The position numbers and the translations under genes were made by a program. Below are positions 36,910-45,906 of a stretch of DNA of 64,000 nucleotides, piece after piece (within the stretch, counting starts at the first letter, position 1; each line of letters begins with the position of its first letter). Source of the DNA: Bacteroides bouchesdurhonensis (GTDB taxonomy: Bacteria > Bacteroidota > Bacteroidia > Bacteroidales > Bacteroidaceae); assembly GCF_900155865.1 (NCBI RefSeq), contig NZ_LT707006.1, positions 4,318,577 through 4,382,576 on the forward strand, in the 5' to 3' direction. Under the pieces are notes generated by a model. The model had not been told where the DNA came from, ran no database searches, and saw nothing but the letters and a program-made list of their open reading frames with translations.

Positions 36910-37857
36910 TCAAATAATTCCTTTTTCCGAAAGGTAACGTTCGGCCTCAATTGCAGCCTTACAACCACTTCCTGCGGCCGTAATAGCCTGACGATAATGC
37001 GGATCAGCCACATCTCCGGCAGCAAATACTCCCGGAACTTTCGTGCGAGGACTATCACCTTCAGTAATAATATATCCCACTTCATCCGTATCAATGTAAT
37101 CCTTAAATATATCAGAGTTCGGTTTATGGCCGATAGCCAAGAAGAAACCATCTATAGGCAAACTATAACGTTCTTCATCAGGTTCTCCCCAACGTTTCAC
37201 CAGATTCACGCCTTCCACACCGTTGTCACCAAACAATCCCACAGCGTTGTGTTCGTAAAGCACTTCAATTTTCTCATGCTTCATCACACGTTCCTGCATG
37301 ATCTTTGATGCACGCAAATAAGGCTTACGGACAATCAAGTATACTTTTGATGCCAGACCAGCCAAATAAATAGCTTCTTCACAAGCAGTATCACCACCAC
37401 CAACTACAGCTACAACTTTCTTACGGTAGAAAAAGCCGTCGCAAGTAGCACAAGCACTTACACCCATACCAGCATATTTCTTTTCGTCATCCAATCCCAG
37501 ATACTTAGCTGTAGCTCCGGTAGAAATAATCAAGCTTTCCGTTTCAATTACTTTTTCTCCGTCAATCGTTATTTTATAGGGGGCTTTACTTAAATCGGCT
37601 GCTGTAGCTATCCCAAAACGGATATCTGTTCCAAAGCGGGAAGCTTGGTTACGTAAATCCTCCATCAACTGCGGACCACTGATTCCTTCGGGATATCCCG
37701 GGAAGTTCTCTACATCCGTTGTTGTAGTCAGCTGACCGCCGGGTTGCAATCCTTCATAAAGTACAGGGCACAAATTGGCGCGACCTGCATAAATAGCTGC
37801 CGTATATCCGGCAGGTCCTGACCCGATGATCAGGCATTTTACTTTTTCTGTTTCCAT
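36910..37857 (-). CDS. trxB: Thioredoxin-disulfide reductase
   Basis: TrxB moves electrons from NADPH through FAD and a disulfide to thioredoxin. The 315-residue protein has the FAD motif IIGSGPAGYTAAIYAG (10-25), the redox pair CATC (Cys136 and Cys139), the NADPH motif VVGGGDTACEEA and the C-terminal FAD motif FAAGDVADPHYRQAI. It follows the LolA-like gene by 13 bases and is the last gene of the ftsK-lolA-trxB run. Confidence 0.97.
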   Translation of the reverse strand: METEKVKCLIIGSGPAGYTAAIYAGRANLCPVLYEGLQPGGQLTTTTDVENFPGYPEGISGPQLMEDLRNQASRFGTDIRFGIATAADLSKAPYKITIDGEKVIETESLIISTGATAKYLGLDDEKKYAGMGVSACATCDGFFYRKKVVAVVGGGDTACEEAIYLAGLASKVYLIVRKPYLRASKIMQERVMKHEKIEVLYEHNAVGLFGDNGVEGVNLVKRWGEPDEERYSLPIDGFFLAIGHKPNSDIFKDYIDTDEVGYIITEGDSPRTKVPGVFAAGDVADPHYRQAITAAGSGCKAAIEAERYLSEKGII

Positions 37858-37870
37858 CTTCTGATCTCTT

Positions 37871-38512
37871 TTATCTTAAATCTATAATTTCTGCATTCGG
37901 ATATTGTTTCCGGTCGAAAACAAATTCAGTATCAGGATAGTTTAATCCTGTTTTATAGCCGGTAATCGTGATTTCACTACGATTTCTTGCACCACGCTGT
38001 TGGAGCATTATGAAAACAGGCTGATACGTACCCGAAGTAACATAAAGAGTGACAGACTCCCAATCCTGTTTCTTGCTAGTTGCCGTCAGAATCACTTCCG
38101 TTACCGGTTTTCCTTCGAAGCTCTTAACAGAACCCAGCTTATAGGAAAACCCCTTCTGATACATATATAATAAGGTATATGGATTGATAGATTGCAATTC
38201 CTCTTGAGTAGGAGTAGTGATGTTCACTTCTTCACTATTTTCCAGATAACTCCACTGTGTTTTCCCATCAAACCATGTAGCCGCTTCAGGAGTTTTCAGT
38301 TGAAACCTCTCTCCTTTCAAACGAATCACCCCACTGGAAGTTCCTGCAAACTGCCCGTTATTATAATATTTCACACTAAACTCTGCCTGTATTCCTCCTG
38401 CCTTCCGGAAAGCTTCGGCAGCCTTGTCTAAAACAGCTTTAGCCTGCGATTGCTGAGCAATCACAGGCCATGACAGTAAAGCTATTAAAACACTAAAAAT
38501 GTATTTCATCAT
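37871..38512 (-). CDS. lolA: LolA-like outer-membrane lipoprotein carrier
   Basis: The 213-residue protein has a signal peptide (YIFSVLIALLSWPVIAQ) and a LolA fold: AEFSVKYYNNGQFAGTSSGV, then LKGERFQLKTPEAATWFDGK, QWSYLENSEEVNI and PYTLLYMYQKGFSY. LolA carries lipoproteins across the periplasm to the outer membrane. The start could be either of the two leading Met codons. It lies 19 bases after ftsK, an order common in Bacteroidetes. Confidence 0.88.
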   Translation of the reverse strand: MMKYIFSVLIALLSWPVIAQQSQAKAVLDKAAEAFRKAGGIQAEFSVKYYNNGQFAGTSSGVIRLKGERFQLKTPEAATWFDGKTQWSYLENSEEVNITTPTQEELQSINPYTLLYMYQKGFSYKLGSVKSFEGKPVTEVILTATSKKQDWESVTLYVTSGTYQPVFIMLQQRGARNRSEITITGYKTGLNYPDTEFVFDRKQYPNAEIIDLR

Positions 38513-38531
38513 TTACTTATATAACGCGCTT

Positions 38532-41018
38532 TTATTGCAAATTGTTCAAACGCATTTCAAGATCATTCTCGTCCATACAAAGTACGTCACGCGCTTTGCT
38601 GCCTTGGGTAGGTCCTACGATTCCAGCCTTTTCAAGCTGGTCCATGATGCGTCCGGCACGATTGTAACCGATTGCAAATTTACGTTGAATTAATGAAGTA
38701 GATCCCTGCTGGTGAATCACAATCAAGCGGGCAGCATCTTCAAACAGCGGATCAAGACGTCCCATATCTATATCACCCACATCATTACCACTATCTTCAC
38801 TGACAAATTCGGGCAGGAAGAACGGAGTAGGATAACTTTGCTGACGGGCAATAAACTTCGTAATTTCTTCTACTTCCGGCGTATCGATAAAGGCACATTG
38901 CACACGTACCGGATCAGCTCCCTGCAAGAAAAGCATATCCCCTTTACCTATCAGTCGATTGGCTCCCGGACGGTCAAGAATAGTACGAGAGTCCATCATA
39001 GCAGAAACGCGGAATGCAATACGAGCCGGGAAGTTGGCTTTAATCGTACCGGTAATAATATTTGTAGTCGGTCTCTGTGTAGCAATAATCATATGAATAC
39101 CCACTGCACGTGCCAACTGAGCTATACGGGCGATAGGAAGTTCAACCTCCTTACCAGCAGTCATAATCAAATCTCCAAACTCATCGATCACCACCACTAT
39201 ATAAGGCATAAACTTATGCCCTTTTTCAGGATTCAGACGACGATTGATAAATTTATCATTATATTCTTTCACATTACGCACATGAGCCATTTTCAACAGG
39301 TCGTAACGCGTATCCATTTCCACACAAACCGAATTCAATGTCTGAACTACTTTTGTCACATCGGTAATAATTGGCTCTCCTCCATCAGGAAGCTTCGCCA
39401 GGAAGTGATTTTCAATAACCGAATAGATACTGAACTCAACCTTCTTGGGATCGACCAATACAAACTTCAACTCAGCCGGATGTTTCTTATATAATAAAGA
39501 AGTAATGATAGCATTCAATCCTACAGACTTACCCTGACCGGTCGCACCTGCCACCAGCACGTGTGGCATCTTGCAAAGGTCGAACATAAATACCTCGTTG
39601 GTAATGGTTTTACCCAGTACAATCGGCAAGTCAAACTTAGATTCTTGGAATTTCTTGCTACCGATCACGCTTTGACCGGATACTATCTTCGGATTCTTAT
39701 TCGGAACTTCAATACCGATCGTACCTTTACCCGGTATCGGAGCAATGATACGAATGCCGTCAGCAGACAAACTCAATGCAATATCATCTTCCAGACCGCG
39801 GATTTTAGAGATTCGTACTCCTTGTTCAGGAGTAATCTCATACAGAGTAACCGTAGGTCCTACCGTTGCTTTAATCGTACTAATCTCAATACCAAAACTA
39901 CGCAATGTATTGATGATACGGTCCTTATTTGCATTTTGCTCATCCATATCAATAGTAGGGTCATCATTCTCAAAATGCTTCATCAGGTCGATAGTCGGGA
40001 ATCGGTAATTCTCCAGATCTTTAGTCGGGTTATAAGGTTCTACTTCAGGACCTTGGTATTCTTCTTCTTCAGGAGCCGGTTCTACATCAAATCCCGGTTC
40101 CATTCCATTGCCGGAATCTTCTGTTGATACAACTGTTGTATTGGGAGCCGCCGGTTCAAAAACCATTGTTACTTCATCTTCATTCGTTTCTTTAGAAGCA
40201 GCCTCCGATTCAGAATGGTATACGAATGAATCATCCTGCGGTTCTTCTACTGGTACATCTTTTATCGGTGCAGGAGGATTCTGTTTATAAATTCTCTTCA
40301 GGTTAAATTCCACTTCCTGTGGCTGAGAGGTAGTAAACTCCTGTGTTTCTCCCGCCGGTGGCACCTGAGATTCTTCTTTTTGCTTCCGTTTCAAGAAATT
40401 CAACGCAAATAATTTGCGCAACCAAATCACAGTTCGTGCACTCATATATATAAAGAAGCAAATCGCTGTGACCAACAAAAGCATCCATACACCAGGCACA
40501 CCTATTTGAGATATCAGCCAACGACTCACATTATAACCGTGCATACCTCCCCAATAGAGAAAAGAATCCTGATAATGGTTCATAAAAGCAAATCCGAAAA
40601 AGACGGAGAACCAAACCAGTAAGAGAGTACAGCCAATAAACCACTTCCATAAACGGACAATGCGTACTCGCATCAACTTCAATCCTGCCACTGCCAGAAA
40701 GACAAGGATAAAGAAAGAAGAGACTCCGAAACAATCATTAATTAAATAGCTTGCCAACTGCGCTCCACGCGAACCGGCATAGTTCTTCACATGGTTATCT
40801 ACTGCTGCCAGATCGGCGGGATTACCGCTATCAATAATACTCTGGTCAGCCGCTCCCGTAGCAAAGAAGGAGGAAAATGCCAACAATAAATAAACAGAAA
40901 AGATAACTAACATCAATCCAATTACAAAATGGATCGTCTCATTCTTAAAAAACGCAGCAATCTTACCTGGGGAAGACGGAGTCTTACCTGCCTCCTTATC
41001 TAATTTCTTTTTTGCCAT
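38532..41018 (-). CDS. ftsK: DNA translocase FtsK
   Basis: The 828-residue protein has an N-terminal membrane part with about four helices (up to residue 205). An acidic proline-rich linker (about 205-345) leads to the motor domain with Walker A GATGQGKS (about 488) and Walker B VVVIDEFGDLI. A C-terminal gamma domain (about 765-825: TSLIQRKFAIGYNRAGRIMD) reads KOPS-like polar sequences. FtsK moves chromosome ends through the septum and activates XerCD. A promoter box lies at 41063. Confidence 0.97.
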   Translation of the reverse strand: MAKKKLDKEAGKTPSSPGKIAAFFKNETIHFVIGLMLVIFSVYLLLAFSSFFATGAADQSIIDSGNPADLAAVDNHVKNYAGSRGAQLASYLINDCFGVSSFFILVFLAVAGLKLMRVRIVRLWKWFIGCTLLLVWFSVFFGFAFMNHYQDSFLYWGGMHGYNVSRWLISQIGVPGVWMLLLVTAICFFIYMSARTVIWLRKLFALNFLKRKQKEESQVPPAGETQEFTTSQPQEVEFNLKRIYKQNPPAPIKDVPVEEPQDDSFVYHSESEAASKETNEDEVTMVFEPAAPNTTVVSTEDSGNGMEPGFDVEPAPEEEEYQGPEVEPYNPTKDLENYRFPTIDLMKHFENDDPTIDMDEQNANKDRIINTLRSFGIEISTIKATVGPTVTLYEITPEQGVRISKIRGLEDDIALSLSADGIRIIAPIPGKGTIGIEVPNKNPKIVSGQSVIGSKKFQESKFDLPIVLGKTITNEVFMFDLCKMPHVLVAGATGQGKSVGLNAIITSLLYKKHPAELKFVLVDPKKVEFSIYSVIENHFLAKLPDGGEPIITDVTKVVQTLNSVCVEMDTRYDLLKMAHVRNVKEYNDKFINRRLNPEKGHKFMPYIVVVIDEFGDLIMTAGKEVELPIARIAQLARAVGIHMIIATQRPTTNIITGTIKANFPARIAFRVSAMMDSRTILDRPGANRLIGKGDMLFLQGADPVRVQCAFIDTPEVEEITKFIARQQSYPTPFFLPEFVSEDSGNDVGDIDMGRLDPLFEDAARLIVIHQQGSTSLIQRKFAIGYNRAGRIMDQLEKAGIVGPTQGSKARDVLCMDENDLEMRLNNLQ

Positions 41019-41062
41019 GAACTTTATATCTTTATAATAAATTGGAATCCGAATCTAAGCTG

Positions 41063-41070
41063 CAAAAATA
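41063..41070 (-). promoter_or_regulatory. ftsK-lolA-trxB promoter -7 box
   Basis: The minus strand reads TATTTTTG, a full TAnnTTTG match, 44 bases ahead of ftsK, in the 122-base divergent gap. Confidence 0.65.
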
Positions 41071-41112
41071 ATAAAAAAATAACGAGCACTACGCTCATTC
41101 AATCCTTTTTCT

Positions 41113-41120
41113 TACCTTTG
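41113..41120 (+). promoter_or_regulatory. -7 box of the DUF5063 operon
   Basis: TACCTTTG, a full TAnnTTTG match, 20 bases ahead of the ATG at 41141. Confidence 0.65.
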
Positions 41121-41140
41121 CGTTTCAAATCAAGCTGATT

Positions 41141-41821
41141 ATGGAAAAAGAAAGCCAAACGATATTTGAAAAGAATGTAATTGAATTTGTAACGGTAGCC
41201 GCCGAGTTCTGTGGATTTCTCGAACGTGCCGAGAGTATGAAACGTAGTACTTTCGTTGATACGTCACTCAAAATATTGCCTCTACTCTATCTGAAAGCTT
41301 CCATGCTTCCCAAATGCGAAACTATTGGAGACGAGGCTCCTGAAACGTATGTCACTGAAGAAATCTATGAAATTCTGCGTATAAACCTAGCAGGTTTAAT
41401 GGGAGAAAAGGATGATTATCTGGATGTATTCGTACAGGACATGGCTTATAGCGATCAGCCCATCAAGAAATCTATTTCGGAAGATCTGGCCGATATCTAC
41501 CAGGACATTAAAGATTTTATTTTCGTCTTCCAACTCGGATTGAATGAAACGATGAACGATTCATTGGCCATCTGCCAGGAAAACTTCGGAATGCTCTGGG
41601 GACAGAAACTGGTGAATACACTACGGGCACTTCACGATGTGAAATACAACCAGAATGACGAAGAGGATGAGAATAACGAAGAAGAATATAACGAACCAGA
41701 CAATGACGATTATTGTTGTGGAGAAGATGATTGCCATTGCCACGACCATGATAAATGCCATTGCGATGATCATGATTGTCACTGCCACGAAGACGGCTGC
41801 CATTGTCATGATGACGAATAA
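41141..41821 (+). CDS. DUF5063 protein with a Cys/His-rich C-terminal tail
   Basis: The 226-residue protein has a helical DUF5063-like body (about 1-170: NVIEFVTVAAEFCGFLERAE, KILPLLYLKASML). A very acidic stretch follows (DEEDENNEEEYNEPDNDD), then about 35 residues of repeated Cys-His-Cys units (DCHCHDHD, KCHCDDHD, CHCHEDG, CHCHDDE). Ten cysteines and many histidines at the end suggest binding of zinc, nickel or copper. No function is known to me for DUF5063. It starts an apparent operon with the exonuclease (5-base gap) and the methyltransferase. Confidence 0.8.
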   Translation: MEKESQTIFEKNVIEFVTVAAEFCGFLERAESMKRSTFVDTSLKILPLLYLKASMLPKCETIGDEAPETYVTEEIYEILRINLAGLMGEKDDYLDVFVQDMAYSDQPIKKSISEDLADIYQDIKDFIFVFQLGLNETMNDSLAICQENFGMLWGQKLVNTLRALHDVKYNQNDEEDENNEEEYNEPDNDDYCCGEDDCHCHDHDKCHCDDHDCHCHEDGCHCHDDE

Positions 41822-41826
41822 ACAAA

Positions 41827-42486
41827 ATGATATTAAAAAGAACTATAAATAAAGACGAAATAAAAGATCTCCCGAAAACTGTTTTTCCGGGACGAATTCA
41901 TGTTATCCAGTCGGAAATGGAAACAATCAAGGCGGTTGCATATCTCCAATCCCAGCCCATATTGGGTATTGACAGCGAGACACGTCCTTCTTTTACCAAA
42001 GGACAATCTCACAAAGTAGCTCTCCTCCAGATTGCTTCCGATGAATGCTGTTTTCTGTTCCGCCTCAACATGATGGGACTCATACAGCCGCTCATTGATT
42101 TATTAGAAAATCCGAATATTATCAAAGTGGGACTTTCGTTGAAAGATGATTTCATGATGTTGCATAAGCGGGCTCCTTTTAATCAAAAGAATTGTGTCGA
42201 GTTACAGGATTATGTGCACCAATTTGGAATACAAGACAAGAGCTTACAGAAAATATATGGTATCTTGTTTAAAGAAAAAATCTCCAAATCACAACGGCTA
42301 TCCAACTGGGAAGCCGATGTATTAAGTGACGGACAAAAACAATATGCAGCTACTGACGCTTGGGCATGCCTTAACATTTACAATCTCTTGGAGGAACTGA
42401 AACGTACAGGGGATTATGAAGTTGAGAATCTTCCTTCACCCGAGGAAGCAGCAATTACCAATTCACCGGCAATAGCTAACAAATAA
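41827..42486 (+). CDS. 3'-5' exonuclease domain protein (RNase D/WRN-like)
   Basis: The 219-residue protein is a single DnaQ-fold DEDDy exonuclease domain. Exo I is LGIDSETRPSF (Asp and Glu), exo II is KVGLSLKDDFMML, and exo III is YAATDAWACLNIY, with the Tyr four residues before the Asp. It lacks the HRDC domains of RNase D, so it is a short, possibly RNA- or DNA-trimming enzyme. It lies 5 bases after the DUF5063 gene. Confidence 0.88.
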   Translation: MILKRTINKDEIKDLPKTVFPGRIHVIQSEMETIKAVAYLQSQPILGIDSETRPSFTKGQSHKVALLQIASDECCFLFRLNMMGLIQPLIDLLENPNIIKVGLSLKDDFMMLHKRAPFNQKNCVELQDYVHQFGIQDKSLQKIYGILFKEKISKSQRLSNWEADVLSDGQKQYAATDAWACLNIYNLLEELKRTGDYEVENLPSPEEAAITNSPAIANK

Positions 42487-42531
42487 TTGACAAATAGTAG
42501 TTCATTTCTATTCTATCTAAAATAAACGACC

Positions 42532-43710
42532 ATGCATAAAGTATATCTCAAACCCGGCAAAGAAGAGTCTCTCAAAAGATTTCACCCCTGGATTTTCTCC
42601 GGAGCTATTTCCCGTATCGACGGAGAACCCGAAGAAGGTGAAGTAGTAGAAGTATATACCTCGAAAAAAGAGTTTATAGCCGAAGGTCATTTCCAGATTG
42701 GAAGTATAGCCGTACGAGTGCTTTCTTTCCAACAAGAACCTATTAATCCGGACTTCTGGAAACATAAACTGGCTATCGCCTACGATATGCGCCGCAGCAT
42801 TGGCATCGCTGACAATCCGACAAACAACACTTACCGTCTGGTACATGGAGAAGGTGACAATTTACCCGGATTAGTCATTGACATTTATGCGAAAACCGCT
42901 GTCATGCAAGCACACTCTGCCGGAATGCACATAGACCGTATGGTTATTGCGGAAGCACTGTCCGAAGTAATGGGGGATAAAATCGAAAACATCTATTATA
43001 AATCCGAAACAACTCTTCCTTTCAAAGCCGACCTCTTCCCTGAAAACGGTTTCCTGAAAGGAGGAAGCAGTGATAACGTGGCTCAGGAATACGGTCTGAA
43101 ATTTCATGTAGATTGGTTGAAAGGACAGAAAACCGGTTTTTTTGTAGACCAACGAGAGAATCGCTCATTGCTGGAACGTTACGCAAAAGACCGTTCTGTA
43201 TTAAATATGTTTTGCTATACCGGCGGTTTTTCGTTTTATGCTATGCGTGGAGGAGCTAAACTTGTTCATTCTGTAGATAGTTCTGCAAAAGCAATTGACT
43301 TGACGAATAAAAACGTGGAGTTGAATTTCCCCGGTGATCCGCGTCACGAGGCTTTTGCTGAAGATGCCTTCAAGTATCTCGACCGCATGGGAGACCAATA
43401 CGATTTGATCATTCTTGATCCGCCGGCTTTTGCCAAACACAAGGATGCACTGAGAAATGCACTGCAAGGCTACCGGAAGTTGAATGCAAAAGCTTTCGAG
43501 AAAATAAAACCGGGAGGTATCCTGTTTACATTCTCTTGTTCGCAAGTAGTTACCAAAGATAATTTCCGAACAGCAGTATTCACAGCAGCAGCTATGTCAG
43601 GCCGTAGCGTCCGTATCCTTCATCAGCTGACTCAACCTGCAGACCATCCGGTTAATATTTATCATCCGGAAGGTGAATACCTAAAAGGATTGGTACTATA
43701 CGTTGAGTAA
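42532..43710 (+). CDS. rlmI: RlmI-like 23S rRNA cytosine methyltransferase
   Basis: The 392-residue protein has an N-terminal PUA domain (about 2-80: VYLKPGKEESLKRFHPWIFS), a central RlmI domain and a Rossmann methyltransferase domain with VLNMFCYTGGFSFYAMRGGA (SAM loop) and LIILDPPAFAKHK. The family makes m5C1962 in 23S rRNA in E. coli; closely related paralogues exist, so the exact site is inferred. It follows the exonuclease gene by 45 bases. Confidence 0.88.
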   Translation: MHKVYLKPGKEESLKRFHPWIFSGAISRIDGEPEEGEVVEVYTSKKEFIAEGHFQIGSIAVRVLSFQQEPINPDFWKHKLAIAYDMRRSIGIADNPTNNTYRLVHGEGDNLPGLVIDIYAKTAVMQAHSAGMHIDRMVIAEALSEVMGDKIENIYYKSETTLPFKADLFPENGFLKGGSSDNVAQEYGLKFHVDWLKGQKTGFFVDQRENRSLLERYAKDRSVLNMFCYTGGFSFYAMRGGAKLVHSVDSSAKAIDLTNKNVELNFPGDPRHEAFAEDAFKYLDRMGDQYDLIILDPPAFAKHKDALRNALQGYRKLNAKAFEKIKPGGILFTFSCSQVVTKDNFRTAVFTAAAMSGRSVRILHQLTQPADHPVNIYHPEGEYLKGLVLYVE

Positions 43711-43823
43711 TCTTTGATACTATTTGGGACTCCATAACAGAATAAAAGCACCAACAAAGTTAATTAGAGTTAATAAACATGCGATTTTCAACAAAACATT
43801 ATGTTCTATAACATAAAACGCAG

Positions 43824-43831
43824 TATATTTG
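43824..43831 (+). promoter_or_regulatory. Promoter box of a short transcription unit
   Basis: TATATTTG, a full TAnnTTTG match, 43 bases ahead of the terminator stem at 43875. Transcription would begin near 43838. Confidence 0.55.
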
Positions 43832-43837
43832 CACTGT

Positions 43838-43905
43838 GTTTTTCATGGTATTAGATTTAAGGTTAACAAAGATTGGCTGTCTGGGATAGATAGCCTTCTT
43901 TTTTT
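43838..43905 (+). ncRNA. Candidate small RNA or leader-peptide transcript
   Basis: A promoter box at 43824 is followed 44 bases later by a terminator, giving a transcript of about 68 bases with no known gene. It contains a 14-codon frame from the ATG at 43845 to a TAG at 43887-43889, reading MVLDLRLTKIGCLG, whose stop falls in the terminator stem. It could be a small RNA or an attenuator-type leader peptide for the permease operon 140 bases downstream. It does not match an RNA family I recognise. Confidence 0.45.
43875..43905 (+). terminator. Intrinsic terminator upstream of the permease operon
   Basis: GGCTGTCT (43875-43882) pairs with AGATAGCC (43888-43895) with one G-U pair and a 5-base loop, followed by TTCTTTTTTT. 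It ends transcription well before the permease, so it belongs to a separate short transcript or an attenuator. Confidence 0.75.
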
Positions 43906-43994
43906 ATATACCTTATTCTATACGATTCTACCTCTTTTATCCCATTATATTACCTTTTTATCGATTTACTTAACCATTCAATCAACGAAAATAT

Positions 43995-44002
43995 TATATT
44001 TG
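43995..44002 (+). promoter_or_regulatory. -7 box of the permease operon
   Basis: TATATTTG, a full TAnnTTTG match, 42 bases ahead of the ATG at 44045. It supports that start over the in-frame ATG at 43829. Confidence 0.65.
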
Positions 44003-44044
44003 CATCTATTATTCAATAAAAGAGAAACACAAATTAGAAAAGTT

Positions 44045-45295
44045 ATGAGTGTAAAAGTTCGTTTGATCATTATGAATTTCCTGCAATTCTTTGTATGGGG
44101 GTCATGGTTAATTTCATTAGGCGGGTATATGGGCAGAGAACTTCATTTTGAAGGAGGACAAATTGGAGCCATTTTCGCCACTATGGGAATTGCTTCCCTG
44201 ATCATGCCCGGCCTTATTGGTATTATTGCCGATAAATGGTTCAATGCCGAACGATTATACGGACTTTGCCACATAGCAGGTGCTGCATGTCTTTTCTATG
44301 CCTCTACAGCTACCGGATACAACCAAATGTATTGGGCTATGCTACTCAACCTACTGGTATATATGCCTACTTTATCACTCGCGAATACCGTCTCGTACAA
44401 TGCATTGGAACAATATAAATGCGATCTGATCAAAGATTTCCCCCCAATCCGCGTATGGGGAACTATCGGTTTTATCTGCGCCATGTGGGCGGTAGACCTT
44501 ACCGGTTTTAAAAATTCAAGTGCCCAACTTTATGTGGGTGGTGCATCTGCTTTATTGTTAGGATTGTATTCTTTCACTCTCCCAGCCTGCCCTCCTGCCA
44601 AGACTGAGAAAAAATCACTTCTTTCCTCCTTTGGGCTGGATGCACTGGTATTATTCAAAAGAAAGAAAATGGCTATTTTCTTCTTATTCTCCATGCTTTT
44701 GGGAGCGGCACTACAGATTACAAATACTTATGGGGACCTCTTCCTCGGCAGCTTTGCCAATATTCCGGAATTCGCAGATTCATTTGGTGTGAAACACTCG
44801 GTGATCCTGTTGTCTATATCACAGATGTCTGAGACATTATTCATTCTTGCCATCCCCTTCTTTCTGAAACATTTCGGAATCAAGCAGGTAATGCTTATCA
44901 GCATGTTTGCGTGGGTATTCCGTTTTGGGCTGTTCGGTTTCGGAGATCCGGGAAGTGGCTTATGGATGCTTATTCTTTCTATGATTGTCTATGGCATGGC
45001 TTTTGATTTTTTCAACATTTCAGGTTCGTTATTTGTTGAACAGGAGACAAATTCTTCCATCCGTGCTAGTGCACAAGGATTATTTTTCATGATGACCAAC
45101 GGATTAGGTGCGATTATAGGAGGATATGCCAGTGGTGCTGTAGTAGACGCTTTCTCTGTATATGCTAATGGTCAATTAGTTAGCCGCGAATGGGTTGATA
45201 TATGGCTTATTTTTGCAGCTTACGCCTTAGTTATAGGCATTTTATTTGCGTTAGTATTCAAATACAAGCACCAACGAGGAAAGCTAGAAAATTAA
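44045..45295 (+). CDS. NupG-type nucleoside:H+ symporter (MFS)
   Basis: From MSVKVRLIIMNFLQFFVWGS the product is 416 residues with about twelve membrane helices. The N-terminal LIIMNFLQFFVWGSWLISLG and the segment IRVWGTIGFI fit the nucleoside:proton symporter family, and SIRASAQGLFFMMTNGLGAIIGG its late helix. It would import nucleosides across the inner membrane. A longer frame from 43829 would span the terminator and promoter and is rejected. It begins a long same-strand run ending near 52775. Confidence 0.88.
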   Translation: MSVKVRLIIMNFLQFFVWGSWLISLGGYMGRELHFEGGQIGAIFATMGIASLIMPGLIGIIADKWFNAERLYGLCHIAGAACLFYASTATGYNQMYWAMLLNLLVYMPTLSLANTVSYNALEQYKCDLIKDFPPIRVWGTIGFICAMWAVDLTGFKNSSAQLYVGGASALLLGLYSFTLPACPPAKTEKKSLLSSFGLDALVLFKRKKMAIFFLFSMLLGAALQITNTYGDLFLGSFANIPEFADSFGVKHSVILLSISQMSETLFILAIPFFLKHFGIKQVMLISMFAWVFRFGLFGFGDPGSGLWMLILSMIVYGMAFDFFNISGSLFVEQETNSSIRASAQGLFFMMTNGLGAIIGGYASGAVVDAFSVYANGQLVSREWVDIWLIFAAYALVIGILFALVFKYKHQRGKLEN

Positions 45296-45306
45296 ATAAA
45301 AGAGCA

Positions 45307-45900
45307 ATGGATAAAAAGATAGAATTACAAGTTATAAATATCACAAATAGCCAGGCACAAGTAGGTGCTTTTGCCATGTTGCTGGGTGAAGTAAACGGTG
45401 AACGGCAGTTGCCCGTCATCATTGGTCCCGCCGAAGCCCAAGCTACAGCTTTGTATCTGAAAGGAATCAAAACCCCTCGTCCTCTAACTCACGACTTGTT
45501 CATGACGAGTCTTACTGTAATGGGTGCAAGTCTCCTCCGAGTATTAATCTACAAAGCCAAAGAAGGTATCTTTTATTCTTATATTTACCTTAAAAAAGAC
45601 GACGAAATTACCCGTATTGATGCACGTACTTCAGATGCTATCGCATTAGCTGTGCGTGCAGACTGTCCGATTCTTATATATAACTCGCTCCTTGAACGGG
45701 AATGTCTCCATTTGTCGGATGAAGAAAGCCCCCGTAGTGAAGATTCCGGCAATGACGAAGTGGAACAGGAAAACCCAGTACCTTCCAATGTCACTTCCAT
45801 TTCACTTGAAGAAGAATTAGAAAAAGCGATCAAGACCGAAAATTATGAACTGGCGGCTAAAATACGGGATCAAATCAATGTAAGAAATCAAAACCAATAA
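45307..45900 (+). CDS. Bifunctional nuclease domain protein with C-terminal UVR motif
   Basis: From MDKKIELQVINITNSQAQVG the product is 197 residues. The DUF151/BFN domain covers about 1-140 (LPVIIGPAEAQATALYLKG, RTSDAIALAVRADCPILIY). A linker leads to a UVR motif (about 168-195: LEEELEKAIKTENYELAAKI) like the UvrB/UvrC contact helix pair. BFN proteins show nuclease activity in some bacteria; the function here is unproven. It starts 11 bases after the permease stop. Confidence 0.88.
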   Translation: MDKKIELQVINITNSQAQVGAFAMLLGEVNGERQLPVIIGPAEAQATALYLKGIKTPRPLTHDLFMTSLTVMGASLLRVLIYKAKEGIFYSYIYLKKDDEITRIDARTSDAIALAVRADCPILIYNSLLERECLHLSDEESPRSEDSGNDEVEQENPVPSNVTSISLEEELEKAIKTENYELAAKIRDQINVRNQNQ

Positions 45901-45906
45901 ATTATC

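Noticed and set aside
38712-39494. Long plus-strand frame of 260 codons
   Set aside because: It lies wholly antisense to ftsK, whose domains are intact, and has no promoter or recognisable domain.
41655-41852. Alternative frames over the DUF5063 tail
   Set aside because: They arise from the repetitive Cys-His coding DNA read in other frames and on the other strand.
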